Positions 53,696 to 63,085 of a DNA stretch of 64,000 nucleotides are shown one piece after another. A program made the translations under genes and the position numbers. This DNA comes from an uncultured Cellulomonadaceae bacterium (lineage in GTDB: Bacteria > Actinomycetota > Actinomycetes > Actinomycetales > Cellulomonadaceae). The DNA lies in assembly GCA_947495165.1 (NCBI GenBank), contig CANLXM010000002.1:372001-436000 (forward strand). The letters run 5' to 3'. The first letter of the stretch is position 1. The number at the start of each line of letters is the position of its first letter. The notes beneath the pieces were generated by a model. That model was not told where the DNA came from. It was given only the letters and a program-made list of their open reading frames with translations, and did no database searches.

Positions 53696-54904
53696 TCAGA
53701 CGGAGAACTGCGCCACGCGCGCCCGCAGGTCCTCAGCGAGGCGGCTCAGCTCCTGAACCGCACCGCCCATCCGGGAGACCGTGTCGGTCGACTTGCTCGC
53801 GGCCTCGGCCACGCCCGTGATGTTGGAGGCGATCTCCCCGGTGCCGGTCGCGGCCTCGGCCACGGACCGCGACATCTCGTTGGTCGTGGCCGTCTGCTCC
53901 TCGACCGCCGAGGCGATCGTCAGCTGGTAGTCGTTGATCGAGGCGATGATCTCGCTGATCTCGCTGATCGCGGAGACGGCGCCCGCGGTGTCGGACTGGA
54001 TGGCCTCGACCCGGCGTGCGATGTCCTCCGTGGCCCGCGCGGTCTCCTGCGCGAGGTCCTTGACCTCCGAGGCCACGACCGCGAAGCCCTTGCCGGCCTC
54101 GCCCGCGCGCGCCGCCTCGATCGTCGCGTTCAGTGCCAGCAGGTTCGTCTGCTCCGCGATCGACGTGATCGCCTTCACGACCGTGCCGATCTCCTGGCTC
54201 GAGGCCCCCAGCCGCGCCACCGTGTCGCTGGTCGACTGCGCGACGCTCGTGGCCTGCGCCGCCACCCGGGCAGCCTCGGCAGCGTTCTGCGCGATCTCCC
54301 GGATCGAGGCCCCCATCTGCTCGGCGCCCGCCGCTGCCGTCTGCACGTTGCGCGAGACCTGCTCCGCGGCCGCAGCCACGACGCCCGCCTGCGCGCTCGT
54401 CTCCCCCGCGCTCGCGCTCACCTCGCCGTTCGAGCCCGCGAGCTCCCCGGCCGAGACCGTGATCGCGCCCGTCGTCGCCGTGAGCGCACCGAACATCTCC
54501 GACAGCGATGCCCGGGCCTTGTTCAGGTCGGACGCCGCTCGGCCGAGCTCGTCGCCCGAGTACACGGGCGCCTCGACGGTCAGATCGCCGTGCGACATCG
54601 CGTCGAGCGAGACGTTGAGGGCGGAGATCGCCTGGCGCATCGCGTTGCCGTTGCGCTTCGCGACGACGAGCCCGACGAAGAACGCGACGACGACGAGGAC
54701 CGTCATCACCCAGATCATCGAGCGGGCGTCCGCGGCGACGTCGTCGGGCACCTCGGCCTTGGCCACGCTGGAGAGCGCGACGACGCCGAGGATGTAGACC
54801 ACGAGCATCGCGAGGGACGGCGTGGTCACGTTCTGCCAGTTGCGCCCGGCGATGCTGGCCTTGCGCAGGGCTGACGTGGGGAGGGGACGGGAAGCCTGAG
54901 CCAT
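53696..54904 (-). CDS. short methyl-accepting chemotaxis protein without a periplasmic sensor
   Basis: 402 residues. After a short cytoplasmic leader come TM1 ~31-50 and TM2 ~63-83, separated by only ~12 residues ([12 protein letters not shown]), so there is no extracellular ligand domain. HAMP-like ~84-135, hairpin tip [20 protein letters not shown] (~249) and C-terminal VAQFSV. It may sense a cytoplasmic or membrane signal such as redox or energy state. Last gene of the cheA operon, 17 bases after its neighbour. Confidence 0.9.
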   Translation of the reverse strand: MAQASRPLPTSALRKASIAGRNWQNVTTPSLAMLVVYILGVVALSSVAKAEVPDDVAADARSMIWVMTVLVVVAFFVGLVVAKRNGNAMRQAISALNVSLDAMSHGDLTVEAPVYSGDELGRAASDLNKARASLSEMFGALTATTGAITVSAGELAGSNGEVSASAGETSAQAGVVAAAAEQVSRNVQTAAAGAEQMGASIREIAQNAAEAARVAAQATSVAQSTSDTVARLGASSQEIGTVVKAITSIAEQTNLLALNATIEAARAGEAGKGFAVVASEVKDLAQETARATEDIARRVEAIQSDTAGAVSAISEISEIIASINDYQLTIASAVEEQTATTNEMSRSVAEAATGTGEIASNITGVAEAASKSTDTVSRMGGAVQELSRLAEDLRARVAQFSV

Positions 54905-54921
54905 GGTGTGCCTCGTTCTGC

Positions 54922-56535
54922 TTAGAAGGTGAACTGCTCGACGCGGTTACGCAGGTCTGCCGAGAGCCGCGCGAGCTCCGCGACGGCCTCGCTCATCTGG
55001 GTCGCGGTGCCGCTGACCTGGCTGCTCGCGGTGGCGATGCCTGCGACGTTGTTCGCGATGTCGTGCGAGCCGCTCGCGGCGTCCGAGACCGACCGCGACA
55101 TCTCGTTGGTGGTCGCCGTCTGCTCCTCGACCGCCGAGGCGATCGTCAGCTGGAAGTCGTTGATCGAGGCCACGATCTGGCTGATCTCGTCGATCGCCGA
55201 GACTGCGCCGGCCGTGTCCGACTGGATGGCTTCCACGCGGCGTGCGATGTCCTCCGTGGCCCGCGCGGTCTCCTGAGCGAGCTCCTTGACCTCCGAGGCC
55301 ACGACCGCAAAGCCCTTGCCGGCCTCCCCGGCGCGTGCCGCCTCGATCGTCGCGTTCAGCGCGAGCAGGTTCGTCTGCTCCGCGATCGACGTGATCGCCT
55401 TGACGACCGTGCCGATCTCCTGGCTCGAGGTCCCCAGCCGCGCCACCGTGTCACTGGTCGACTGCGCCACGCTCGTCGCCTGCGCCGCCACCCGAGCGGC
55501 CTCGGCCGCATTCTGCGCGATCTCGCGGATCGAGGCACCCATCTGCTCCGCACCCGCCGCCGCCGTCTCGACGTTGCGCGAGACCTCGGCGGCCGCGGTC
55601 GCGACGACGCCCGCCTGCGCGGACGTCTCGTCGGTCCCCCCCGTGACCTCGTGGGTCGAGGCCGACAGCTCCTCGGCGGCAGCCGCGACGGTGCCCGCGG
55701 ACTCCTCGACCGACGTGAGGGTCGCCGACAGCGCCACCATCGCGGCGTCGGTCTCCCGGCTCAGCTCACCGAGCTCGTCGTTGCGGTCCACCCCGGAGCG
55801 CGCCGTGAGGTCGCCCGCGGCGACGCGCCGCATGACCTCGACGAGCTGGTGGACGGGTCGCACGACCGACGCGGTCGCGGTGGACGCCGCCAGCAGCGTG
55901 AGGAGCACGGCCGCAGCCCCGACCAGCGCCATGACCAGCTGGGCGTTGCGCGCGGTCTCGTGGGTCGCGGCGTTGACGGCCTGCGTGCGCGCAGCCACGC
56001 TCTCGTGCAGAGCATCGGACGACGTCAGGAGCGCCGACCAGGACGTGTCGAGCGGGCCGTTGAGGACCTCGTAGCCCGCCTTCTCGCCCATGACGGTGCC
56101 GCGCTGCAGCTCGGCGATCATCTGGTCGGTCACCGCGAAGTACTCGTCCCATTGCGGGAGCATCGCGTCGAACGTCGCCCGCTCTGCGGACGTGAACAGG
56201 TCGGTGCGGAATTCCGCGAGCAGCGTCTCCACCGCGGCGCGAGACGCCGCGAGCCCCTGCATGTTCTCGTCCTCCGGCAGCACGCCGGAGACCCCGGGCT
56301 CCATGAGCGCGCCCGAGAACACATAGGCCTGCCATCCGCTGATGTCCGAGTTCAGGTACCGCAGCTCCTCGACCTGGTCGTTGAGCACGGCGAGCTCCAT
56401 CACGGCGTCGGAGTCGGACGCCTGCGCCCGCGAGCCGACCAGGCCGACGAGCGCGACGAGCACGACGAGGATCCCGAGCACGGAGAACGCGCCCCAGAGG
56501 CGCTTTCCGATGGACAGGTTGGTGAACCACTTCAC
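54922..56535 (-). CDS. methyl-accepting chemotaxis protein
   Basis: 537 residues. TM1 ~11-31, sensor ~32-198 with helical 4HB character ([20 protein letters not shown], then helices ending HETARNAQL), TM2 ~199-220, HAMP ~221-275, hairpin tip [20 protein letters not shown] (~383), C-terminal VEQFTF. The hairpin has [10 protein letters not shown] where the paralogues have [10 protein letters not shown]. The W-Q-A-Y sensor motif recalls receptors with aromatic-lined pockets, but the ligand is unknown. Confidence 0.92.
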   Translation of the reverse strand: MKWFTNLSIGKRLWGAFSVLGILVVLVALVGLVGSRAQASDSDAVMELAVLNDQVEELRYLNSDISGWQAYVFSGALMEPGVSGVLPEDENMQGLAASRAAVETLLAEFRTDLFTSAERATFDAMLPQWDEYFAVTDQMIAELQRGTVMGEKAGYEVLNGPLDTSWSALLTSSDALHESVAARTQAVNAATHETARNAQLVMALVGAAAVLLTLLAASTATASVVRPVHQLVEVMRRVAAGDLTARSGVDRNDELGELSRETDAAMVALSATLTSVEESAGTVAAAAEELSASTHEVTGGTDETSAQAGVVATAAAEVSRNVETAAAGAEQMGASIREIAQNAAEAARVAAQATSVAQSTSDTVARLGTSSQEIGTVVKAITSIAEQTNLLALNATIEAARAGEAGKGFAVVASEVKELAQETARATEDIARRVEAIQSDTAGAVSAIDEISQIVASINDFQLTIASAVEEQTATTNEMSRSVSDAASGSHDIANNVAGIATASSQVSGTATQMSEAVAELARLSADLRNRVEQFTF

Positions 56536-56588
56536 GGCAGGGTGCTGCTTTCTCGTTCCCGGGTCGAGGCCGGGGGTTGGTCAGGGGG

Positions 56589-58199
56589 TCAGAAGGTGAA
56601 CTGCTCGACCCGCGTGCGCAGGTCGGTGGACAGTCGGGCGAGCTCGGCGACCGCGTCGCCCATCTCGGCGACCGTGGCGCTGGACTGGGCGGCGACGGTG
56701 GCAACGCCCGTGATGTTGGTGGCGATCTCGCCGGTGCCGGTCGCGGCCTCCGCGACCGCGCGCGACATCTCGTTGGTGGTGGCCGTCTGCTCCTCGACCG
56801 CCGACGCGATCGTTAGCTGATAGTCGTTGATCGACGCCACGATCTGGCTGATCTCGTCGATCGCGCTCACCGCACCCGCGGTGTCCGCCTGGATCGCCTC
56901 GACGCGGCGCGCGATGTCCTCGGTCGCCCGCGCGGTCTCCTGCGCGAGGTCCTTGACCTCGGAAGCCACGACCGCGAAGCCCTTGCCGGCCTCGCCCGCG
57001 CGCGCCGCCTCGATCGTCGCGTTCAGTGCCAGCAGGTTCGTCTGCTCCGCGATCGACGTGATCGCCTTCACGACCGTGCCGATCTCCTGGCTCGAGGCCC
57101 CCAGCCGCGCCACCGTGTCGCTCGTGGACTGCGCCACGCTCGTCGCCTGCGCCGCCACCCGAGCAGCCTCCGCAGCGTTCTGCGCGATCTCCCGGATCGA
57201 AGCACCCATCTGCTCCGCACCCGCCGCCGCCGTCTGCACGTTGCGCGAGACCTGCTCCGCGGCCGCAGCCACGACACCCGCCTGCGCGCTCGTCTCGTCG
57301 GTCCCGGACGCCACGCGCTCCCCGGAGGAGGCGAGCCGGTCCGCCGTGCCGGCGACCGTCGTCGAGCTCGTCGAGACCCCCGCGAGCATCTCCGCGAGCG
57401 CGACCCGGGCCGTGTTCAGCGCCTCGCCGGCCTGCGCGAGCTCGTCGCGCGAGAACAGCGGGGCGTCCTGGGTGAGGTCTCCGCCTGCCATCGCGGTCAG
57501 GGAGCTCTGCAGCCCCGCGACCGAACGCTTGATGCGCCGCGACGCCTGCGCCCCGAGCAGCACAGCGCCCGTGATGCCTACGAGCAGCACGAGCAGGGTG
57601 ACGATCGTGCCCTGGCGCCCAGCGGCGTCGGCGTCGTCGAGCGCTGAGGTCGCGTAGGCCTGGGCGTCCGCCTGCAGCGTGTCGATGTCCGCGAGGTACT
57701 GGTCGATCGCCGGCTGGAGCGTGCTCTTGAGGAACAACGCATAGTTGGAGCTGTTGCCGGACTGGACCGCGATCGGGATCATCTTCTCGTCACGCACGCT
57801 CCGGTAGGAGTTCGTGTTCATCACGAGCTGCTCGTACGGCAGCAGGTGCCCGACGAACGTGCCGACGTGGGCGAGCAAGGTGTCGACCTTCGCGTCGCTC
57901 TCGGCGAGCCGCTCCAGCCACCGGTCCTTGGAGTTCTGGTCCCCTGCGGCGGCCACCTGGGCGATCGCGAGCCGTCCCTCGAGCTGTGCCTCGACGAGCT
58001 CACCGAGGGGCAGCTGCAGGTCGACCGACACGTCGTGGACGACGCGCGCCTTCGCGTTCAGCTGGTTCATGAGCACGACGGCCACGCCGCCCACGAGGGC
58101 AGCGGTCAGCGCGCCCACCCCGATCATCAGGGCGAGCCTCCGGCCCAGCGTCAACGGAGTCATGGCCCGGCCACGCAGGGCCGGGAGTCGCACGGCCAT
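56589..58199 (-). CDS. methyl-accepting chemotaxis protein
   Basis: 536 residues. TM1 ~24-45, sensor ~46-195 (helical; [20 protein letters not shown]), TM2 ~196-219, HAMP ~220-275 with [20 protein letters not shown], hairpin tip [20 protein letters not shown] (~379), C-terminal VEQFTF. The ATG with AGGGAGA upstream is used; an internal ATG 36 bases later is the alternative. First receptor after cheW, 27-base gap. Confidence 0.92.
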   Translation of the reverse strand: MAVRLPALRGRAMTPLTLGRRLALMIGVGALTAALVGGVAVVLMNQLNAKARVVHDVSVDLQLPLGELVEAQLEGRLAIAQVAAAGDQNSKDRWLERLAESDAKVDTLLAHVGTFVGHLLPYEQLVMNTNSYRSVRDEKMIPIAVQSGNSSNYALFLKSTLQPAIDQYLADIDTLQADAQAYATSALDDADAAGRQGTIVTLLVLLVGITGAVLLGAQASRRIKRSVAGLQSSLTAMAGGDLTQDAPLFSRDELAQAGEALNTARVALAEMLAGVSTSSTTVAGTADRLASSGERVASGTDETSAQAGVVAAAAEQVSRNVQTAAAGAEQMGASIREIAQNAAEAARVAAQATSVAQSTSDTVARLGASSQEIGTVVKAITSIAEQTNLLALNATIEAARAGEAGKGFAVVASEVKDLAQETARATEDIARRVEAIQADTAGAVSAIDEISQIVASINDYQLTIASAVEEQTATTNEMSRAVAEAATGTGEIATNITGVATVAAQSSATVAEMGDAVAELARLSTDLRTRVEQFTF

Positions 58200-58225
58200 C
58201 TGCCGTCTCCCTTGACGATCCCGGC

Positions 58226-58651
58226 TCAGACCGTGACCGCGGCGGCGGCCCGGATGTCCAGCGCCAGCAGGAGACCCTGCTCGAGCTTGTACACGCCCAC
58301 GATCAGGTCGCGCACCGCAGAGTCGAGCGTGTCAGGCACGCCCTCGAACTGCGCGTCGGCGACCTCGAGGACCTCACCGACCGAGTCCACGAGGAGGCTG
58401 ATCGCCTCGCCGTCGACCTCGACGACGACCATCATCGGCTCGGCCTCGACCGGCAGGGCGGGAAGCCCGAGCCGGGGACGGAGGTCGAGGGTCAGGACGA
58501 CCTGACCGCGGAGGTTGACGAGCCCGGCGACCCCGCGGGGCGCCTGCGGCACGAACGTGCGCGCCTGGTGCCCCAGGGTCTCCTGGACGTGCATCACGGG
58601 GACGCCGTAGGTGGCGTCGGCGATCTTGAAGGTCACGAACTGGCCAGCCAT
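58226..58651 (-). CDS. cheW: chemotaxis coupling protein CheW
   Basis: 141 residues, a single CheW domain: [59 protein letters not shown] and a C-terminal [18 protein letters not shown]. It links receptors to CheA. The ATG overlaps the cheA stop (TGATG), so both are made in a fixed ratio. Confidence 0.95.
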   Translation of the reverse strand: MAGQFVTFKIADATYGVPVMHVQETLGHQARTFVPQAPRGVAGLVNLRGQVVLTLDLRPRLGLPALPVEAEPMMVVVEVDGEAISLLVDSVGEVLEVADAQFEGVPDTLDSAVRDLIVGVYKLEQGLLLALDIRAAAAVTV

Positions 58652-61236
58652 CAGGCGTGCACCATCCCTGCGTCGAAGGAGGCGAGGAAGGACTCGGAGT
58701 CGAAGTCCTCCTCGAAGTAGTCGGGGTCTGCCGACTGCAGGAGCGTGTTGAGGTCGACGACCTCGGTGACCCGGCCACCGAGCACCACGAGACCCGTGCT
58801 GCCGTAGGCGTCGCTCGGGCGTCGCTCGGCGCCGCGGTCGTTGGCGATCTCGAGGATCTCGCCGACGACCATGGCGACGTTGTGGCTGCCGCGACTGAAC
58901 ACGACCATCGGCAGCTCGGTGGCTGCGTGGTTGCCCATCGCGCCCAGGGCCTCGGGCAGGCGCATGACCGGGAGGATCGCCCCGCGGTACTGCAGCACCT
59001 CGCGGTTGCCGAGGATCTCGATCCGCTCGGTGGTGATCTGCTCGAGGCGGGTGACAGCCTCGAGCGGGATCGCCGCGCGGCGCCCGTCGCCGATGCCCAC
59101 GACCAGCAGGTCCTCGCCGTCGACCTCCTGGACCGCCTGGGCGCGGGCCGCGTCGGCAGCGACCTCGCCGATCTCGCCCACGAGCGAGCGGCGGGCGATC
59201 GCCTGCACGTCGAGGATGAGTGCCACGCGGCCGTCGCCCATGAGCGTGGCACCCGCGTAGGTACCGGTGCCCTTGAGCTGCGAGGCGAGCGGCTTGACGA
59301 CGATCTCCTCGTTGTTCAGGACGCGGTCGACCACGAGGCCGAAGCGCTGGTTGTCGGCCCGCAGGACCGCGATGACCATCGAGCCGTCGCGGTCGCTCGT
59401 GGTGCCGAGGACGTCTGTGAGCCGCACCAGCGGCAGCAGGTCGCCGCGCAGGCGGTAGACCTCGGCCGAGTTGATCAGCTCGATGGCCTCGGCGGTGCGC
59501 GTGGTGTCGAGGGCGACGAGCTCGAGGAGGTTGACCTGCGGGATCGCGTAGATCTCCTGGCCGGACGCGACGGTGAGCGCCGGCATGATCGCGAGCGTCA
59601 GCGGGATGCGCAGGCGCCAGACGGTGCCCGAGCCCTTCTCCGACTCGACCTCGACCTGCCCACCGATGGACTCGATGTTGCTGCGGACCACGTCCATGCC
59701 GACGCCGCGGCCGGACACGTTGGTGACGACCGCCGCCGTCGAGAAGCCGGGGAGGAAGACCATGTTGAGGATCTCGGCGGTCGACATCGCGTCGAGCTGC
59801 TCGGTGGTCCGCAGGCCGCGCTCGAGCGCCTTGGCCGCGATGACGTCGGGGTCCATGCCCTTGCCGTTGTCGCGCACCTCGACGATGACCTGGCCGCCTG
59901 CGTGGTAGGCGCGCAGCGTCAGGGTGCCCGCCGCCGTCTTCCCGGCGGCCACCCGCACGTCCGGCATCTCGATGCCGTGGTCGACGGCGTTGCGCACCAG
60001 GTGGGTGAGGGGGTCCTTGACGGACTCGAGCAGGCTGCGGTCGAGCTCGGTGTCGCCACCGATCATCTCGAGCTCGACCTGCTTCTTGAACCCTGACGCC
60101 AGGTCGCGCACGATGCGCGGCATCTTGTTCCAGATGTGGTCGATCGGCTGCATGCGCGTCTTCATGACGCCTTCCTGCAGCTCGGTCGCAATCAGCGACA
60201 GGCGCTGCGAGGAGCGCGTGAGGTCGGGGTTGGCGTCCGGGCCAGCGAGCTGCGCGATCTGGTTGCGCACGAGCACGAGCTCGCCCACCTGGCGCATGAG
60301 CTCGTCGAGGAGGTCGACGTCGACACGGATCGAGGAGTCGCTCGACGACCGGACCGCCTGGGACTGCTCGGTCGCGGCGGGCGCGGGGGCGGCGGGCGAG
60401 GCAGCCGGCGCGGGGGCGGCCGGCGCGGGCTTGGCGACGGGCGCCACGGCCTCGGCGGGCGCCGCGGGCTCCGGCTGGGGCGTCGGCTCGACGGGGGCGG
60501 TGACGCTGGGGCCCGACTCGACCGGAGCCGCAGCAGCGGCGGCGCGACGACGGGGGACGATCTTCTTGGGCGCAGCCACGACGGCGGCCTCCTCGGTCGG
60601 GGACGTGTCCGTCGTCTTCGCGCGGACCTTCTTCTTTGCCGGAGCTGGCGTGGCGGGCGCCTCGACGGGTGTCTCGGCTGCGGGCTGGGCGGGAGCGACG
60701 GGCTCGGTCGGCTCGACGGGCTCGGCAGCGGCAGCCGGCTCGACGGGCGCAGCGGGCTCGGCGGGCGCGGCCGGCTCGGCGGGCGCGGCCGGCTCGGCGG
60801 GCGCAGCGGGAGCGGCGGGCGCAGCGGGAGCGGCGTCGTCGGGCTCGGGGACGTTGTCGAGGGTGCGCTGGATGCGGGCGACGACGTCCTCGGTCGCGAC
60901 CGAGTCCTCGGAGCCCTGCTGCTCGATCGCCGTGAGGATCAGGCGGACGGTGTCGACCATGGCGAGCAGGACATCGGTGGTCCGCTGGTCCATCTGGCGA
61001 CGTCCGTCGCGCAGCTCGACGAGCAGGCTCTCGCCCACGTGGGTCACGGCCTCGAGCTTCGCGAACGCGAGGAACCCGCTCGTGCCCTTGATCGTGTGGA
61101 TCGTGCGGAAGATGCTGCTCAGCAGGTCCCGCGACGTGGGGTTGCCCTCGAGCGCGATGAGGTCCTGGTCCAGCTGGTCCAGGTTCTCGTAGCTCTCGAT
61201 GAGAAACTCGCGAACGATCTCGTCAACGCCATCCAT
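58651..61236 (-). CDS. cheA: chemotaxis histidine kinase CheA with tandem C-terminal CheW-like domains
   Basis: 861 residues, longer than the usual ~650-700. HPt domain with phospho-His47 (FRTIHTIKGTSG), an Ala/Pro/Glu repeat linker (~135-300), the dimerisation helix (VDLLDELMRQVGELVLVRNQ, ~303), the ATPase with HLVRNAVDHGIE (~416), DNGKGMD (~454) and GRGVGMD (~513), then one CheW-like domain (~552-690) and a second (~710-850, VVGIGDGRRAAIPLEAVTRL ... TEVVDLNTLL). No CheY-binding P2 domain is recognised in the linker. It phosphorylates CheY and CheB. The promoter has a sigma-28-type -10. Confidence 0.95.
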   Translation of the reverse strand: MDGVDEIVREFLIESYENLDQLDQDLIALEGNPTSRDLLSSIFRTIHTIKGTSGFLAFAKLEAVTHVGESLLVELRDGRRQMDQRTTDVLLAMVDTVRLILTAIEQQGSEDSVATEDVVARIQRTLDNVPEPDDAAPAAPAAPAAPAEPAAPAEPAAPAEPAAPVEPAAAAEPVEPTEPVAPAQPAAETPVEAPATPAPAKKKVRAKTTDTSPTEEAAVVAAPKKIVPRRRAAAAAAPVESGPSVTAPVEPTPQPEPAAPAEAVAPVAKPAPAAPAPAASPAAPAPAATEQSQAVRSSSDSSIRVDVDLLDELMRQVGELVLVRNQIAQLAGPDANPDLTRSSQRLSLIATELQEGVMKTRMQPIDHIWNKMPRIVRDLASGFKKQVELEMIGGDTELDRSLLESVKDPLTHLVRNAVDHGIEMPDVRVAAGKTAAGTLTLRAYHAGGQVIVEVRDNGKGMDPDVIAAKALERGLRTTEQLDAMSTAEILNMVFLPGFSTAAVVTNVSGRGVGMDVVRSNIESIGGQVEVESEKGSGTVWRLRIPLTLAIMPALTVASGQEIYAIPQVNLLELVALDTTRTAEAIELINSAEVYRLRGDLLPLVRLTDVLGTTSDRDGSMVIAVLRADNQRFGLVVDRVLNNEEIVVKPLASQLKGTGTYAGATLMGDGRVALILDVQAIARRSLVGEIGEVAADAARAQAVQEVDGEDLLVVGIGDGRRAAIPLEAVTRLEQITTERIEILGNREVLQYRGAILPVMRLPEALGAMGNHAATELPMVVFSRGSHNVAMVVGEILEIANDRGAERRPSDAYGSTGLVVLGGRVTEVVDLNTLLQSADPDYFEEDFDSESFLASFDAGMVHA

Positions 61237-61282
61237 GGCATTCCCTCTCTCCAGGCGAGACCGTCAGGCCTCGTCACCAGAG

Positions 61283-61309
61283 ATATCGGCCCGGTCGCCC
61301 GCAATATGA
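61283..61309 (-). promoter_or_regulatory. sigma-28 (FliA/SigD)-type promoter before cheA
   Basis: Minus strand: TCAT, 15-base spacer, GCCGATAT, seven of eight -10 bases. Start codon 46 bases downstream. Confidence 0.6.
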
Positions 61310-61484
61310 GCCCCCGCGTCGCCCCTCACCCGCCCCACCCCGATCGAGTGCGCCGAAAGTGCGCGCCGATGTCCGGTTTGCCCGACATCTTGGCGCGCTC
61401 GACCGCAGAAACAAGGCACTCGACCAGCGGTGGCCCGTTGGCGGGGCCGAGCGGGTGAAAAGTACGGGCGGCCTCGCGGGCGGC

Positions 61485-61766
61485 TCAGGCGCCGGGCTGC
61501 GCCGTCCCGGGCGCGGGCGGCTCCGGGGTGTCCGCCTCGCGGCGGCTCAGCAGGTCCCGCAGGCGCTGCTCCGCGGCGTCGTCGGCGCCCGTGGCCTCGC
61601 GGTTCGCCTCACGGACGGCCTCGATGACCTCCGCACGGTGGACCTTCATCGACCGGGGCGCGTCGATCCCGATCCGGACCCCGTCACCGCGTGAGTCGAT
61701 GATGGTCACGACGATGTCATCGCCGATGAGGAGCTTCTCCCCGACCTTCCGACTCAGCACAAGCAT
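61485..61766 (-). CDS. csrA: carbon storage regulator CsrA with extended C-terminus
   Basis: 93 residues from the ATG that opens the family start MLVLSRKVGEKLLIGDD; an upstream in-frame ATG adds eight. The RNA-binding core VRIGIDAPRSMKVHRAEV with the key Arg and the GxxxR pattern is intact. Residues ~62-93 (EQRLRDLLSRREADTPEPPA ...) are an extra tail beyond the usual 61-75-residue protein. In Gram-positive bacteria CsrA blocks flagellin mRNA and is controlled by FliW; neither hag nor fliW is in view. It lies 14 bases downstream of flhF, so it is probably co-transcribed with flhA-flhF. Confidence 0.92.
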   Translation of the reverse strand: MLVLSRKVGEKLLIGDDIVVTIIDSRGDGVRIGIDAPRSMKVHRAEVIEAVREANREATGADDAAEQRLRDLLSRREADTPEPPAPGTAQPGA

Positions 61767-61780
61767 GGACCGACAGTACC

Positions 61781-63085
61781 TCAGTCCCACACCGGATCAT
61801 CGAGGCGCTCGCTGAGCATCGCCGCCCAGACCGGCGCGGAGGCCGCGAGGCCGTCGAGCAGACCGACGGGGATCCCCAGCGTCAGGACGCTCCCCGGGCG
61901 CGATGTCTCGGCGACCCCGCGGGCCGCGAGCGCGTCGACTGCCCGCGTGCGCTCGAGCGCGGCGATCCACCGGCGGGTGTCCTCGGGTGCGCGATCGGCC
62001 TCGACGGCCGCCCACACCTGGTCCGGCTGCAGCGCGCCCACGAGGTCCGCGGCCTCGGCCTCGTCGAACCGGCCCGCGCCCACGGTCAACGCGACCAGCA
62101 GCGGCTCCCCGCTCGTGCGGGCCTCCTCCGCGAGGCGGCGCGCCGTCGCGGGCGTCGTGACCCACTGGTGCTTGCCGCCCGCGGCGAACTCGCCCGCGAG
62201 CGCGACGCGGTCCCCCGCCAGGCCCATGCGACGCGCGACGACCTGCGCCGTGTCCGTCGCTGCCGTGCCCTTCCCCGCGACGACGACGACGCTTCCCGGC
62301 CTGCGCAGCACCTCGGGCGCCCGGGGCACCTGGGACAGGACCTCCGAGAGCGTGAAGCGCGTGCCCGACGGCGCCCGCGAGCGCAGCGCGGCGACGAGCG
62401 CGTCGGGCAGCCCGATCTTCGCGAGCTCGTCCGCGGTCGCGCCGCGGCGGGACGTGACGACCGTGGCGTGCATCGCGGTGAACCGGACCTCGTCCGGTCC
62501 GGACGGCTCGTCGGCGGGCTCCGGGAGCTTCGGCCGCGGCGTCGCCTTGCGCTTCGGGCTGGCCGTGGGCGCCGGTGCCGGTCGGCTCGCGGGCGCCTTC
62601 GGACGCGCGGGCGCGGGCGCGGCCGGCACCTCGCCCAGCTCGACGACGTCGATCACGTCGTCCGCGACCTCGCTCGCCGTGCGGCGTGGACCAGCGGACG
62701 GCACGGCCGAGGTCGGGCCGCCGACGCCGACGTCGATGCCCTCCGCGAGCTGACGCACCGAGTCGAGCACGGAGGCGAACGCGTCCGCGGGACCCCGCGC
62801 CCCGGGGACGCCGGCGACGCCGTGCCCGGTGGCGTCGCCGGCGTCGGCCGCCGCCAGGAGCGCGTCGAGGCCCCCCGCCTGGCCGTGCTCTGCTCCGGGG
62901 CGCACGGGGGCGTCGTCGGGCACCTCGACCGTCAGCTCGAAGCGTTCCTTGGCGAAGAACCCGCCGATGCCGCCCTCGCGGACCCGCTCGGCCTTGACGA
63001 CCTTCGCCCCCGGTCCGAGCTCGGCCCGGGCCTGGCGCACGAGCGCGTCGAGGTCGCTACCCTCAAGCAGCAATTGCCTCGGCAT
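61781..63085 (-). CDS. flhF: FlhF-like flagellar SRP-type GTPase with degenerate P-loop
   Basis: 434 residues. N-terminal FlhF B-domain (ARAELGPGAKVVKAERVREG, GIGGFFAKERFELTVEVPD), a long Ala/Pro linker (~80-210), then an SRP-GTPase-like G domain. Position right after flhA and before csrA supports FlhF, which sets flagellar number and position. The P-loop, normally G-x-x-G-x-G-K-T, here reads VVVAGKGTAATDTAQVVARR (~267), so the Lys-Thr pair of the Walker A motif is missing. GTP binding may be lost. The later DVTGAGRF-like and RAVDALAARGVAET regions are also diverged. Confidence 0.8.
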   Translation of the reverse strand: MPRQLLLEGSDLDALVRQARAELGPGAKVVKAERVREGGIGGFFAKERFELTVEVPDDAPVRPGAEHGQAGGLDALLAAADAGDATGHGVAGVPGARGPADAFASVLDSVRQLAEGIDVGVGGPTSAVPSAGPRRTASEVADDVIDVVELGEVPAAPAPARPKAPASRPAPAPTASPKRKATPRPKLPEPADEPSGPDEVRFTAMHATVVTSRRGATADELAKIGLPDALVAALRSRAPSGTRFTLSEVLSQVPRAPEVLRRPGSVVVVAGKGTAATDTAQVVARRMGLAGDRVALAGEFAAGGKHQWVTTPATARRLAEEARTSGEPLLVALTVGAGRFDEAEAADLVGALQPDQVWAAVEADRAPEDTRRWIAALERTRAVDALAARGVAETSRPGSVLTLGIPVGLLDGLAASAPVWAAMLSERLDDPVWD

